41,484 nucleotides of DNA from Moraxella sp. (GTDB taxonomy: Bacteria; Pseudomonadota; Gammaproteobacteria; Pseudomonadales; Moraxellaceae). Below are positions 34,086-41,484 of the stretch, piece by piece. The DNA is taken from the NCBI RefSeq assembly GCF_030525845.1, contig NZ_JAUNDY010000015.1, positions 1 to 41,484 of the forward strand, read 5' to 3'. The translations under genes were made by a program, and so were the position numbers. The notes beneath the pieces were generated by a model. That model worked only from the letters and a program-made list of their open reading frames with translations. It did no database searches and was not told the origin of the DNA. Within the stretch, counting starts at the first letter, position 1. Each line of letters opens with the position of its first letter.

Positions 34086-34562
34086 ATGAACGCTCAAAAA
34101 GGTTTTACCCTTATCGAACTAATGATTGTTATCGCCATCATCGGTATCCTAGCTGCCATCGCTCTACCAGCATACCAAGACTACATCTCTAAGTCTCAAT
34201 CTACTCGTGTAGTAGGCGAGCTAGCTGCTGGTAAAACTGCTGTTGACGCTGCTCTATTCGAAGGCAAACAACCTGTCCTAGACCCATCATACGAAGGCAC
34301 TAGCCAAGAAGACGTAGGTCTTACTACTACTGGTGGCAACCCACGTTCTAACTTGATGAGTTCAGTAGAGCTAACTGGTTTCGAAACTAACGGTGAAGGT
34401 ACTATCGTAGGTACACTAGGCGGTAAAGCGAACAAAGACATCTCTGGTGCTACCATCACTCAATCTCGTGCTACTGACGGTGTATGGACTTGCACAGTAG
34501 ACGGTTCAGGTGCTGCTAAATACAAAGACAAGTTCATCCCAACTGGTTGCACTAAGCCTTAA
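34086..34562 (+). CDS. pilA: Type IV major pilin PilA
   Basis: 158 residues. The six-residue leader MNAQKG and cleavage before FTLIELMIV give a mature pilin of 152 residues with Glu5, the long N-terminal helix and a C-terminal disulfide loop (WTC...TGC). The sequence strongly resembles the pilins of Moraxella bovis. Codon use is sharply biased (GCT, GGT, ACT, CTA, CGT), as for very highly expressed proteins, and differs from its neighbours. It stands alone between a sigma-54 promoter with upstream activator-like sites and a strong terminator. It forms the pilus fibre used in adhesion, twitching and DNA uptake. Confidence 0.96.
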   Translation: MNAQKGFTLIELMIVIAIIGILAAIALPAYQDYISKSQSTRVVGELAAGKTAVDAALFEGKQPVLDPSYEGTSQEDVGLTTTGGNPRSNLMSSVELTGFETNGEGTIVGTLGGKANKDISGATITQSRATDGVWTCTVDGSGAAKYKDKFIPTGCTKP

Positions 34563-34582
34563 TATTATCTAGCAATAGATAT

Positions 34583-34612
34583 AAAAACCACTCCGAAAGG
34601 GGTGGTTTTTTT
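34583..34612. terminator. Terminator of pilA (bidirectional with ctpA)
   Basis: AAACCACTCC and GGGGTGGTTT arms with a GAAA tetraloop and a T7 tail. The complementary strand also ends in T residues and faces the end of ctpA. Confidence 0.88.
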
Positions 34613-34695
34613 ACACGCACGAAACTTAATTTTACCGCCACTAAAAAGACCCAAACAGAGACTTACATTCAAGCTGATATATTAAAAACACGACA

Positions 34696-36084
34696 TCAAA
34701 ATCCCCCCACAGGAGCAAAGCTAATCCCAGTATCAAGCTTGGCACCGTCCATCAGCATGACCGCCCAAGACAGCCACACATCATCATGCCCCGCCACGTC
34801 CATTGTGCCGTCATTGGCTATTTGACGGGGTTTATCATCAAGCGATACATCAGGTATGACCCCCACTCCATCAATTTGTTTGCCATCAGCGGTCAAATAG
34901 TGAGCTGTTGTCATCTTTACCGCCTGACCGTCGCCCAATGGAATGACCGACTGCACCGAGCCTTTACCGTAGCTGGTCTCGCCGACCACGAGTGCTCGCT
35001 TGGAGGATTGCAGGCTACTGGCTAGCACCTCAGCGGCAGACGCTGAATAGCGATTTTGCAGTATCATCACAGGTAGCTCGATGAGCAGGGGCGAGCCTTC
35101 GGTTTTTAGTTCACGCTCCACCCCTTGCCGTCCTACCACTTGTACTACTGTCTGATTTCGCATGAATAATGATGCTACCGCCCCCGCCGACTCCAATACA
35201 CCCCCCGGATTATTTCGCAAATCCAAAATCACGCCAGAAATAGGCACGCCCACCAATCCCAAACTCTCCAAAATCTGCTGACGGGTGTTGTTTTGAAACA
35301 CAGGCAGTTTAATTACCGCCACGCCATCAATGATGGTCGTTTCAACATTGCTTTTAATGACTTCGTTTCGCTGAACCGAAAGCCGTCTCTTATTACGTCC
35401 TGCATTTGAGATGACAACATCTACCTGAGTACCTGCAATACCGTTTAATAGTTGTAACACATCACTGCTACTTTGGAATTCACTTAGCTTGGTATCGCCA
35501 ATTTGGTGTAGATAGTCGCCCACCCTAATGCCAGCACGTTTGGCAGATGAACCCTCCTCCACCTGCGTTACCACCCAGTGAGCCTCTGATGCCTGATAAC
35601 TTGCCGACACGCCAATGTTTGCCACATGACCTGATGTGAATGATTGCAGATTGTTAAATGCCTCTTTATCCAAAAATTCTGCATGACTATCAAGCCCTGT
35701 CATCATACCCTTGATGGCATAGCGAAATAACGCCTCATCGCCCACTTCCTCAACATAATCACGACGCACCAAATCCACCACCGACACAAACGTCTTTAAG
35801 GTATTTGGCGACACCGCCCCAAGTGGCACACGCCCATGATGAAGCCCATCAATACCATGCAAGGGATTGGGTTTGGCTTCTAGCACGTCCAGATTGGGTG
35901 TTTCGTGTACTGACGACATATCATCGCCATCATCATGACCATCGCCATAACCAAACAGGTTGGCAACTTTTAAGATGGGTGTGCTAATGACGTTTGATAA
36001 ATTGGCATGAGCCGATGTACCAAGCATGAGTGCCATCACAGACGCTAGGATAGTTTTTGAAAAATAGGCACGATAAAAGGTCAT
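34696..36084 (-). CDS. ctpA: Carboxy-terminal processing protease (S41)
   Basis: 462 residues. A signal peptide (LGTSAHA) leads into a helical N-terminal part, a PDZ domain (about residues 150-235, VEEGSSAKRAGIRVGDYLHQIGD) and the S41 domain. That domain has LDLRNNPGG, the serine-containing RYSASAAEVLASSL and the lysine in ETSYGKGSVQ; these form the Ser-Lys dyad. It is a periplasmic protease that trims C-termini of envelope proteins and often controls murein hydrolases. It starts 72 bases after gpmI on the same strand and is probably co-transcribed. Confidence 0.92.
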   Translation of the reverse strand: MTFYRAYFSKTILASVMALMLGTSAHANLSNVISTPILKVANLFGYGDGHDDGDDMSSVHETPNLDVLEAKPNPLHGIDGLHHGRVPLGAVSPNTLKTFVSVVDLVRRDYVEEVGDEALFRYAIKGMMTGLDSHAEFLDKEAFNNLQSFTSGHVANIGVSASYQASEAHWVVTQVEEGSSAKRAGIRVGDYLHQIGDTKLSEFQSSSDVLQLLNGIAGTQVDVVISNAGRNKRRLSVQRNEVIKSNVETTIIDGVAVIKLPVFQNNTRQQILESLGLVGVPISGVILDLRNNPGGVLESAGAVASLFMRNQTVVQVVGRQGVERELKTEGSPLLIELPVMILQNRYSASAAEVLASSLQSSKRALVVGETSYGKGSVQSVIPLGDGQAVKMTTAHYLTADGKQIDGVGVIPDVSLDDKPRQIANDGTMDVAGHDDVWLSWAVMLMDGAKLDTGISFAPVGGF

Positions 36085-36156
36085 GACGATTCCTGATTAG
36101 ACAATAACCAAAAGCGGATAAATTCACACAACATGCAAATTTATCCGCCCAACCAA

Positions 36157-37713
36157 TTAAGCTTCTACAAGCAAGCTCTCGCCTGTCATTTCGTTTGGCT
36201 TATCAAGCCCCATCAAATGTAAAATGGTCGGTGCAACATCGCACAGCCGTCCACCGCCACGCACACTCACTTGTTTGTCGCCCACATAGATAAACGGCAC
36301 AAGCTCTGTGGTGTGTTGGGTATGCACTTGTCCACTTTCATAATCCATCATCTGCTCGCAGTTACCATGATCTGCCGTGATGAGTAGATGTCCACCCATC
36401 TCACGCACCGCAGAGACAATCTCGCCGATACAGGTATCCACCGCTTCGACCGCTTTAACCGCCGCCTCGAATACCCCTGTATGCCCCACCATGTCGCCAT
36501 TGGCGTAGTTGATGATGACCACGTCAAATTCGCCTGACAAAATGGCTTCTTTGAGATTATCAGTAACTTCGAACGCACTCATCTCAGGCTTTTCATCATA
36601 GGTTGTAACTTTTGGGCTGTTGACCAAAATGCGTTTTTCGCCATCATAAAGTTCCTCACGTCCGCCACTAAAAAAGAAACTCACGTGCGGATATTTTTCA
36701 GTTTCGGCGATACGAAGCTGAGTTTTGCCGTTGTTTTGCAAATATTCGCCCAACGTATTGGCAAGGCTTGTTGGATAATAAGCCACAGTGGTTTTGGGGT
36801 TGTTTTCAAGCTCATCGGAGTATTTTGTCATCATCACAAAGGCGGATAGCTCAGGTATAGATTTGCGTTCAAACCCATCAAAATCCGCACTCACAAAGGC
36901 TTGGCTGATCTCTCTGGCACGGTCGGCACGGAAATTGACAAAAATCACGCCATCGTTATCGGCAATCACGCCATTATCATCGATGATGGTCGCTTGTACA
37001 AATTCATCGGTCTCATCTGCCTCATACGCCATCTGTATGGCATGGCTTGCGTTATTGGCTTCACGCACCGCTTTGGCAGTAGTCAAAAGGTCATAGGCAC
37101 TTTGCACTCGCTCCCAACGCTTGTCTCTGTCCATCACAAAAAACCGCCCAATGACGCTTGCGATTTTGGCTTCACAGACATAAGTGGCGTTAAGCTCGCT
37201 CAAATATTCTTCTAAATCCACCACATACTCATCAGCGGATTTGGGTGGTGTGTCTCGTCCGTCCAAAAAGGCATGGATAAATACTTGGGTTGCCCCTTGC
37301 TCTACCGCAAGGCGTGCAGTCGCCTTGATGTGGTCGATGTGAGCATGCACACCCCCATCAGAGAGCAAGCCCAAAATATGCACCGCCCCTTCGTTTTCTA
37401 CGGTATTTTTGACGGCATTTACCAAAACTTCGTTGTTGAAAAATTCGCCTGTCCCAATGTCATTCATGATGCGAGTGGAGTCTTGGAACAAAATCCGTCC
37501 CGCTCCTAGATTCATATGCCCCACTTCGGAGTTGCCAAACTGACCATCTGGCAAACCCACGTCCATGCCAGAGCCTGAAATCAGACCATTGGGGCAACTT
37601 GCCATCAAAGCGTCCAAATTGGGAGTTTTTGCGGCATAAACAGCGTTATCTTGTGGGTCTTCACGATGTCCGACACCGTCCAAAATCATCAATACGTGAG
37701 GAATTTTTTTCAT
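36157..37713 (-). CDS. gpmI: 2,3-bisphosphoglycerate-independent phosphoglycerate mutase
   Basis: 518 residues, the normal length. Metal-binding Asp12 lies in MILDGVGH and the phosphorylated Ser62 in [25 protein letters not shown], the late metal-binding HTG and [11 protein letters not shown] motifs are also present. The enzyme interconverts 3- and 2-phosphoglycerate in glycolysis and gluconeogenesis with two manganese ions. AAGGG precedes the ATG. It leads a likely two-gene unit with ctpA. Confidence 0.97.
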   Translation of the reverse strand: MKKIPHVLMILDGVGHREDPQDNAVYAAKTPNLDALMASCPNGLISGSGMDVGLPDGQFGNSEVGHMNLGAGRILFQDSTRIMNDIGTGEFFNNEVLVNAVKNTVENEGAVHILGLLSDGGVHAHIDHIKATARLAVEQGATQVFIHAFLDGRDTPPKSADEYVVDLEEYLSELNATYVCEAKIASVIGRFFVMDRDKRWERVQSAYDLLTTAKAVREANNASHAIQMAYEADETDEFVQATIIDDNGVIADNDGVIFVNFRADRAREISQAFVSADFDGFERKSIPELSAFVMMTKYSDELENNPKTTVAYYPTSLANTLGEYLQNNGKTQLRIAETEKYPHVSFFFSGGREELYDGEKRILVNSPKVTTYDEKPEMSAFEVTDNLKEAILSGEFDVVIINYANGDMVGHTGVFEAAVKAVEAVDTCIGEIVSAVREMGGHLLITADHGNCEQMMDYESGQVHTQHTTELVPFIYVGDKQVSVRGGGRLCDVAPTILHLMGLDKPNEMTGESLLVEA

Positions 37714-37819
37714 AATAAACCCTTAAAAAATAAAACTCTTTTCCCATTTTATCACAAAATACCCCCATTTAGCACCGTCAAAATCGCCAAAATTTTTAAA
37801 ATTTACAATTTTATTCGCC

Positions 37820-37848
37820 TTGAAAATTTTACAAATTTGTCGTACAAT
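37820..37848 (+). promoter_or_regulatory. Promoter of 6S RNA
   Basis: TTGAAA (37820-37825), 17-base spacer, TACAAT (37843-37848), seven bases upstream of the inferred RNA start. Confidence 0.75.
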
Positions 37849-37854
37849 AAAAGT

Positions 37855-38034
37855 ACTGGAACACTCGCCAGTTGAGCGTACACCTGAGCCGATAATCTTA
37901 CTTCTAGGGTGATGACTTTTTGTTGTGGTGTGTATGCCCGCATCGTTTGATGTATCGGGAAACCTTAAACAACATTGATTTACCCGCCTTGAACCTCATG
38001 GTTCATGGTCAATCCTTGACAGCGGTGTTTCGGT
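37855..38034 (+). ncRNA. ssrS: 6S RNA
   Basis: About 180 bases. The ends pair over ten base pairs (37855-37864 with 38025-38034, including two G.U pairs). Conserved gammaproteobacterial 6S segments occur in order: CCTGAGCCGATA, a central stem arm ending GCCCGCATCG, the ACCTTAAA segment and CCTTGAACC with the following GGTTCATGG. The RNA mimics an open promoter and binds sigma-70 RNA polymerase in stationary phase. No cyclo-ligase gene (ygfA), its usual neighbour in enterobacteria, follows. T-rich sequence follows the 3' end. Confidence 0.88.
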
Positions 38035-38115
38035 TTTATTTTCGTTTTAAGTAATTGATTTTTATAGTGATATTTTTTTATTTTAAAAAATTGGTAAATT
38101 TTTTTAAATTTTTGC

Positions 38116-38143
38116 TTGACAAATATTTTAAAATCTATATAAT
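38116..38143 (+). promoter_or_regulatory. Promoter of tRNA-Asn
   Basis: Consensus TTGACA (38116-38121), 16-base spacer, consensus TATAAT (38138-38143). Confidence 0.85.
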
Positions 38144-38170
38144 ACGCAATCACTTGATACGACAAGTTAT

Positions 38171-38246
38171 TCCCCAATAGCTCAGTCGGTAGAGCATCGG
38201 ACTGTTAATCCGTGTGTCCCTGGTTCGAGCCCAGGTTGGGGAGCCA
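38171..38246 (+). tRNA. tRNA-Asn (anticodon GTT)
   Basis: 76 bases with encoded CCA. The acceptor TCCCCAA pairs with TTGGGGA, the discriminator is G, the anticodon GTT is at 38204-38206 and the T-loop reads GGTTCGAGCCC. Confidence 0.97.
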
Positions 38247-38251
38247 TATTC

Positions 38252-38284
38252 AAAAGCCTTTCTTGATAGAGAGGCTTTTTTTAT
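38252..38284 (+). terminator. Terminator of tRNA-Asn
   Basis: AAAAGCCTTTCT and AGAGAGGCTTTT arms (one mismatch) around TGAT, followed by a T run. Confidence 0.75.
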
Positions 38285-38300
38285 TTATCAAATTTTACTC

Positions 38301-38328
38301 AAAAAAATAGATTGGCTCACACCAATCC
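38301..38328 (-). terminator. Terminator of the YrbG-like gene
   Basis: On the minus strand GATTGG and CCAATC arms with a 6-base loop and a following T7 run. Confidence 0.75.
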
Positions 38329-38342
38329 ATTTTTACCATTCG

Positions 38343-39305
38343 TCATGCCATTACCGACATCGCAAGATATGCCGTATAAGCAACAAAAGTCGCCATCAAA
38401 ATACCGCCCGACAAACGCCCAAGTTTTTTGGTTGAACCTGCCAACGCCATCAAACACATGACGAACAACACAAGCGTAACACCGCTCATGACCACGATAT
38501 CACGTTTTAAGATTTCATCGGCGACACTGATGGGAGCAATCAAGCCTGCCACACCCACCACCGCAAGCGTGTTAAAAATGTTCGAACCAATGACGTTACC
38601 CAGTGCCATTTCATCTTCGCCCTTGCGTGCTGCCATCACAGATGAGATAAGCTCAGGCAAGCTTGTTCCCACCGCCACAATAGTAAGTCCAATAATAATC
38701 TCCGACATGCCAAAGCTTTTGGCAATCTCCACCGCCCCCCACACAATAAAACGTGAACTGATGACAAGCACCGCCAACCCCCCCACGAGCTTAGCGATGG
38801 ATTTTGGTACATTGACCGCATCGCTTTGGATAAGCTCATCTGTGGCTTCATGACCGCCTTTTTTTGCAAAATACATCTGCAAAATCAAAATAGCCGCCAA
38901 AAGCACGCACAAAATAACACCATCTGTAAACGAGATGGTTTTGTCAAGAAGCAGCACCACCGTCAAAGCCGTTACCCCCAAAAGAAGCAAAAAATCGCCT
39001 TTGACGAGCTTTTGCTGGATAAAAAGCGGACTGATTAATGCCGTCGCCCCAAGCACAAGCGTGATATTAACAATATTTGAACCATAAGCATTGCCAAGTG
39101 CCAGCCCAGCACTGCCCGATAATGCCGATAAAACAGACACCACAATCTCAGGGGCAGACGTACCAATCCCCAAAATTAGCATACCAATCAAAAACTTAGG
39201 CATGCCAAACTTAACTGCCGCCGCCGATGCACCATCGATAAAATAATCGGCACTGTAAACCAAAAAAACGAGCCCTATCACGGTCGCCAAAACTGCAAGA
39301 AGCAT
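38343..39305 (-). CDS. yrbG: CaCA-family Na+/Ca2+-type antiporter (YrbG-like)
   Basis: 320 residues, about ten membrane helices in two inverted halves. Each carries the alpha-repeat motifs: GIGTSAPEIVVS and GNAYGSNIVNI in the first, AVGTSLPELISS and GNVIGSNIFNT in the second. These bind the exchanged cations. Start: the ATG at 39303-39305 gives MLLAVLA...YSADY, which resembles the start of E. coli YrbG, and has GCAGG upstream. The frame extends 11 codons to 39338 without a ribosome binding site. It converges on tRNA-Asn. Confidence 0.87.
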   Translation of the reverse strand: MLLAVLATVIGLVFLVYSADYFIDGASAAAVKFGMPKFLIGMLILGIGTSAPEIVVSVLSALSGSAGLALGNAYGSNIVNITLVLGATALISPLFIQQKLVKGDFLLLLGVTALTVVLLLDKTISFTDGVILCVLLAAILILQMYFAKKGGHEATDELIQSDAVNVPKSIAKLVGGLAVLVISSRFIVWGAVEIAKSFGMSEIIIGLTIVAVGTSLPELISSVMAARKGEDEMALGNVIGSNIFNTLAVVGVAGLIAPISVADEILKRDIVVMSGVTLVLFVMCLMALAGSTKKLGRLSGGILMATFVAYTAYLAMSVMA

Positions 39306-39475
39306 GAAAACCTGCCAGATAAAATAAAAGTCAACCATTCTACATTGTTTTTTTTGTTTTCGCCATATGGCTTTTAAAAAAATAAAAAGATATTTTTACC
39401 CCTTAATTACCGCCTTGATTTTTATCAGCCGACAAGCATATAATTGACTATTTACCACCCAATAAGGAAACCCAT

Positions 39476-40567
39476 TTGAGCATCACACGCACCCTCACTT
39501 TTGACCTCGCCCCCTTTGAGCTTCGCACCCTACTTGGCGAATACAACATCCATTTAAAATACCTCCAAGACCGCCTTGATGTCAGCATTGTTCATCGTGG
39601 CGACAGCTTTATACTCACAGGCGAGCTGATGGCGGTGGAGCGAGGCGAATATGTCATGACTGAGCTTGCTGAGCTTGCCAAAAGTCAAGACAACATCACA
39701 GGCGAGGAGCTACACCTGCTCATTCAGGCAAGCCTCGCCAGAGAAAACACCGCCCCCCAAACCACCCAAACCCACACCCCCATCAGCCTATCCACCCGCA
39801 AAGGCAAAATCACGCCCAAAGGACACAATCAAGCCGAATACATTCGTAACATCTTACTCTCAGACATCAGCTTTGGCGTTGGGCCTGCGGGGACGGGCAA
39901 AACTTATCTGGCGGTGGCGGTGGCGGTGGACATGTTAGAGAGGGGCGAGATTGAGCGGATATTGCTGGTGCGTCCTGCGGTGGAGGCTGGCGAAAAATTA
40001 GGCTTTTTACCAGGCGATTTGACCCAAAAAATTGACCCCTACCTACGCCCCCTATATGATGCCCTTTATGAAATGCTGGGCTTTGAAAAGGTAGGTAAAC
40101 TCATTGAACGCCAAGTCATTGAAATCGCCCCGCTTGCCTACATGCGTGGGCGGACTTTGAACAATTCTTTTGTTATCTTAGACGAAGCCCAAAATACCAC
40201 GCCTGAGCAGATGAAAATGTTTTTAACACGGCTTGGCTTTGGCTCTCGTGCGGTCATCACAGGCGACACCTCACAGGTGGATTTGCCTCGTGGACATAAG
40301 TCAGGACTTGCAGAGGCACTTGATATTTTGGCAAATATTGAGGACATTCACATCACACGATTTAACTCAAAAGATGTGGTGCGTCATCATCTGGTACAAA
40401 AAATCATCGAGGCTTATGATGCTCATGAGGTAATTGCAAACCAAATTGAAAACGAAAAAGCCCAAATCCGCAAAAAACAACGTGAAAAACAAGAGCTTGA
40501 CCGTACCCTAAACGCCCTTGCCTTTTTAAACAACATCAAAGATAACAAGGAGGCTCATGATGAATAA
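39476..40567 (+). CDS. ybeZ: PhoH-family ATPase (YbeZ)
   Basis: 363 residues. A short N-terminal KH-like region precedes the P-loop domain: Walker A GPAGTGKTYLA, LVRPAVEAGEKLGFLPGD, Walker B VILDEAQNT and ITGDTSQVDLP. YbeZ is an ATPase that works with YbeY in rRNA processing. It starts at a TTG (39476): AAGGAAA lies five bases before it and no ATG is near. ybeY overlaps its end by 8-11 bases, so they form an operon. Confidence 0.93.
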   Translation: MSITRTLTFDLAPFELRTLLGEYNIHLKYLQDRLDVSIVHRGDSFILTGELMAVERGEYVMTELAELAKSQDNITGEELHLLIQASLARENTAPQTTQTHTPISLSTRKGKITPKGHNQAEYIRNILLSDISFGVGPAGTGKTYLAVAVAVDMLERGEIERILLVRPAVEAGEKLGFLPGDLTQKIDPYLRPLYDALYEMLGFEKVGKLIERQVIEIAPLAYMRGRTLNNSFVILDEAQNTTPEQMKMFLTRLGFGSRAVITGDTSQVDLPRGHKSGLAEALDILANIEDIHITRFNSKDVVRHHLVQKIIEAYDAHEVIANQIENEKAQIRKKQREKQELDRTLNALAFLNNIKDNKEAHDE

Positions 40568-41111
40568 TGTCGCCATCAGCTTTGCCGATGAGGTGGCAGA
40601 GCTTGAAAGCCTACCCATTTACCAACATGATGTATTGACCGCCACGCTCAATCACGCCCTTGCCGTCATGGGTGATAAAATCAAAGGCGGATTATTGTTG
40701 TCCTATTATGTTTTTGAGGAGCATTTTACAGGCGAGGACTGGACAACCCTACCTAAGTCGCTTGACATCTATGTTTGTGGCACGATTGAGGGGCGAGAGC
40801 TTAACCTTGACGCTCGTGGCAAAGACTACGCCACCAATATTTTATCCTACCCAAGCGACATACCGAGCGATGTCTGTGTGATGATGAATAATATACCACT
40901 GGGCGAGCTTGTGATTTGTCATGAGGTGCTGGTGCGTGAGGCAGACGAGCAAGGCAAAACCGTCAGCGACCATTTTACTCATCTGCTGGTGCATGGCATT
41001 TTGCACCTACTTGGGTTTGACCATGAACTTGGACAAGCCGAGCAGGACGAAATGGAGGGATTTGAGATTGAGATTTTGGCAGGGCTTGGGGTTGGCAATC
41101 CCTATGAATGA
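40557..41111 (+). CDS. ybeY: Endoribonuclease YbeY
   Basis: 184 residues (183 from the second ATG). The zinc motif HGxLHLxGxDH is seen as HGILHLLGFDHE near residue 145, and LSYPSD and GELVICHEV precede it. YbeY matures the 3' end of 16S rRNA and takes part in ribosome quality control. AAGGAGG precedes tandem ATGATG, which overlaps the end of ybeZ. A hairpin follows. Confidence 0.93.
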   Translation: MMNNVAISFADEVAELESLPIYQHDVLTATLNHALAVMGDKIKGGLLLSYYVFEEHFTGEDWTTLPKSLDIYVCGTIEGRELNLDARGKDYATNILSYPSDIPSDVCVMMNNIPLGELVICHEVLVREADEQGKTVSDHFTHLLVHGILHLLGFDHELGQAEQDEMEGFEIEILAGLGVGNPYE

Positions 41112-41150
41112 CAAAATTTCATCATACCCCAAAACAAAATAAACCAACAA

Positions 41151-41186
41151 CGCCCCCAACCGCCCACGTTTAGGGGGTATTTTTAT
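41151..41186 (+). terminator. Probable terminator of ybeZ-ybeY
   Basis: CCCCCAAC and GTTTAGGGGG arms (small bulge) followed by a T-rich tail. The following bases to about 41272 are AT-rich with no gene seen. Confidence 0.55.
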
Positions 41187-41272
41187 ATCAAAAACCACAA
41201 ACGACATTGGTTCAAAAAACACCACACCTTTATAACAAATCCATAAATAACACGGGTTGTTTGTTATTGACA

Positions 41273-41484
41273 AGGGGCCCGGCCCCCCGCGCGGGGGGGG
41301 CGCGGCGCGGTCCCGGGCCGGGTCGGGCGGCGCCACCGCCCCCGGTCCGCACGTCCCCGTCCCTGCGCCCTGTGGGGTGCAACGGCGGCGCTCAGCCGGC
41401 CAGCGGGTGCGCCAGCTCGTCCTCGCGCATCCGCCCGGCCCACAGGGCCACCAGCCCCAGCGCCGGGGTCAGCAGGGCCACGAT
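41273..41484. other. GC-rich foreign sequence, probable chimeric contig end
   Basis: Composition switches within a few bases from AT-rich Moraxella-like sequence to almost pure G and C, with runs such as GGCCCGGCCCCCCGCGCGGG. No transition, repeat or mobile-element end marks the boundary. Codon use of the fragment inside fits a high-GC actinobacterium. Sequencing or assembly artefact is the simplest explanation. Confidence 0.75.
41392..41484 (-). CDS. C-terminal fragment of a membrane protein from high-GC DNA
   Basis: On the minus strand a frame is open from the window edge for 30 residues to a TGA at 41392-41394. It reads as a hydrophobic segment (IVALLTPALGLVALWAG) and a charged tail (RMREDELAHPLAG). 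G or C fills nearly all third positions, as in actinobacteria. It is too short to name. It probably does not belong to the chromosome of the rest of the window. Confidence 0.4.
   Translation of the reverse strand: MVALLTPALGLVALWAGRMREDELAHPLAG

Noticed and set aside
22353-34562. Inverted pilin genes 11 kb apart as a Piv-type invertible segment as in Moraxella bovis
   Set aside because: No recombinase gene in the window. The shared N-terminal DNA is only about 75 percent identical by eye, differing at most synonymous sites, and the segment contains housekeeping genes.
37980-38177. 65-codon minus-strand frame
   Set aside because: It covers the 3' end of 6S RNA and the tRNA promoter; Lys/Ile/Phe-rich translation comes from AT-rich DNA.
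41246-41268. AATAAC/GTTATT inverted repeat next to the GC-rich joint as a mobile-element end
   Set aside because: Short, AT-rich, with no matching copy elsewhere in the window and no transposase; more likely coincidental.
41007-41336. 109-codon minus-strand frame running across the end of ybeY into the GC-rich tail
   Set aside because: It spans the likely chimeric junction, is antisense to ybeY and has an implausible Pro/Arg-rich start.
1-41484. Prophage, insertion sequence or integrative element
   Set aside because: No transposase, integrase, phage structural gene or flanking direct repeats were seen in any frame.

Overview
The window is a chromosome segment of a Moraxella-like gammaproteobacterium (family Moraxellaceae). 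Supporting signs are the moderate-to-low GC content, a type IV pilin (34086-34562) that closely resembles the Moraxella bovis pilins as I remember them, an Smc rather than MukB condensin, the pilS-pilR pair, and a 6S RNA of gammaproteobacterial type. From about 41273 to the end the sequence switches abruptly to extremely GC-rich DNA. That tail looks like a chimeric contig end from another, probably actinobacterial, source.

Layout. 1-3937: 3' part of a subtilase (S8) autotransporter with a long Ala-rich coiled coil ahead of the protease domain. 3985-5915: a TSUP-family permease and malate dehydrogenase. 6091-11773 is the most notable region: nine closely packed minus-strand genes. In transcription order they encode an EGKCG-motif peptide precursor (HvfA/oxazolin type), an RclA-like flavoprotein, a periplasmic rhodanese, a YgaP-like membrane peptide, the DUF692 multinuclear iron oxygenase (MNIO), its DUF2063 partner, a DoxX protein, an ECF sigma factor and a zinc-finger anti-sigma peptide. 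An ECF-like promoter precedes the first gene and an attenuator-like hairpin follows it. I read this as a self-regulated RiPP operon for copper and/or hypochlorous acid stress. 11849-13657: ion transporter plus CBS protein. 13882-19559: lytic transglycosylase and Smc. 19744-22297: second TSUP permease, then birA and coaX.

22353-29509 is a type IV pilus region: a secondary pilin divergent from a TfpX/TfpZ accessory protein, a sulfatase-fold membrane transferase, pilR, pilS, and a GacA-type regulator translationally coupled to pilS. The major pilin pilA lies separately at 34086. Both pilin genes have recognisable sigma-54 (-24/-12) promoters, and the pilA upstream region carries a cluster of TGACA/TGTCA half-sites, so PilS-PilR in this window probably drives both. 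29929-33550: a PBP7-type D,D-endopeptidase, a ThiE/TenI-like protein, pgk and a small lipoprotein. 34696-37713: the CtpA protease and GpmI. 37855-38246: 6S RNA and tRNA-Asn(GTT). 38343-41111: a YrbG-type cation antiporter, then ybeZ (PhoH) and ybeY.

Most genes are housekeeping. The regions worth a second look are the MNIO operon, the sigma-54 pilin circuitry, the coiled-coil autotransporter and the foreign GC-rich end.
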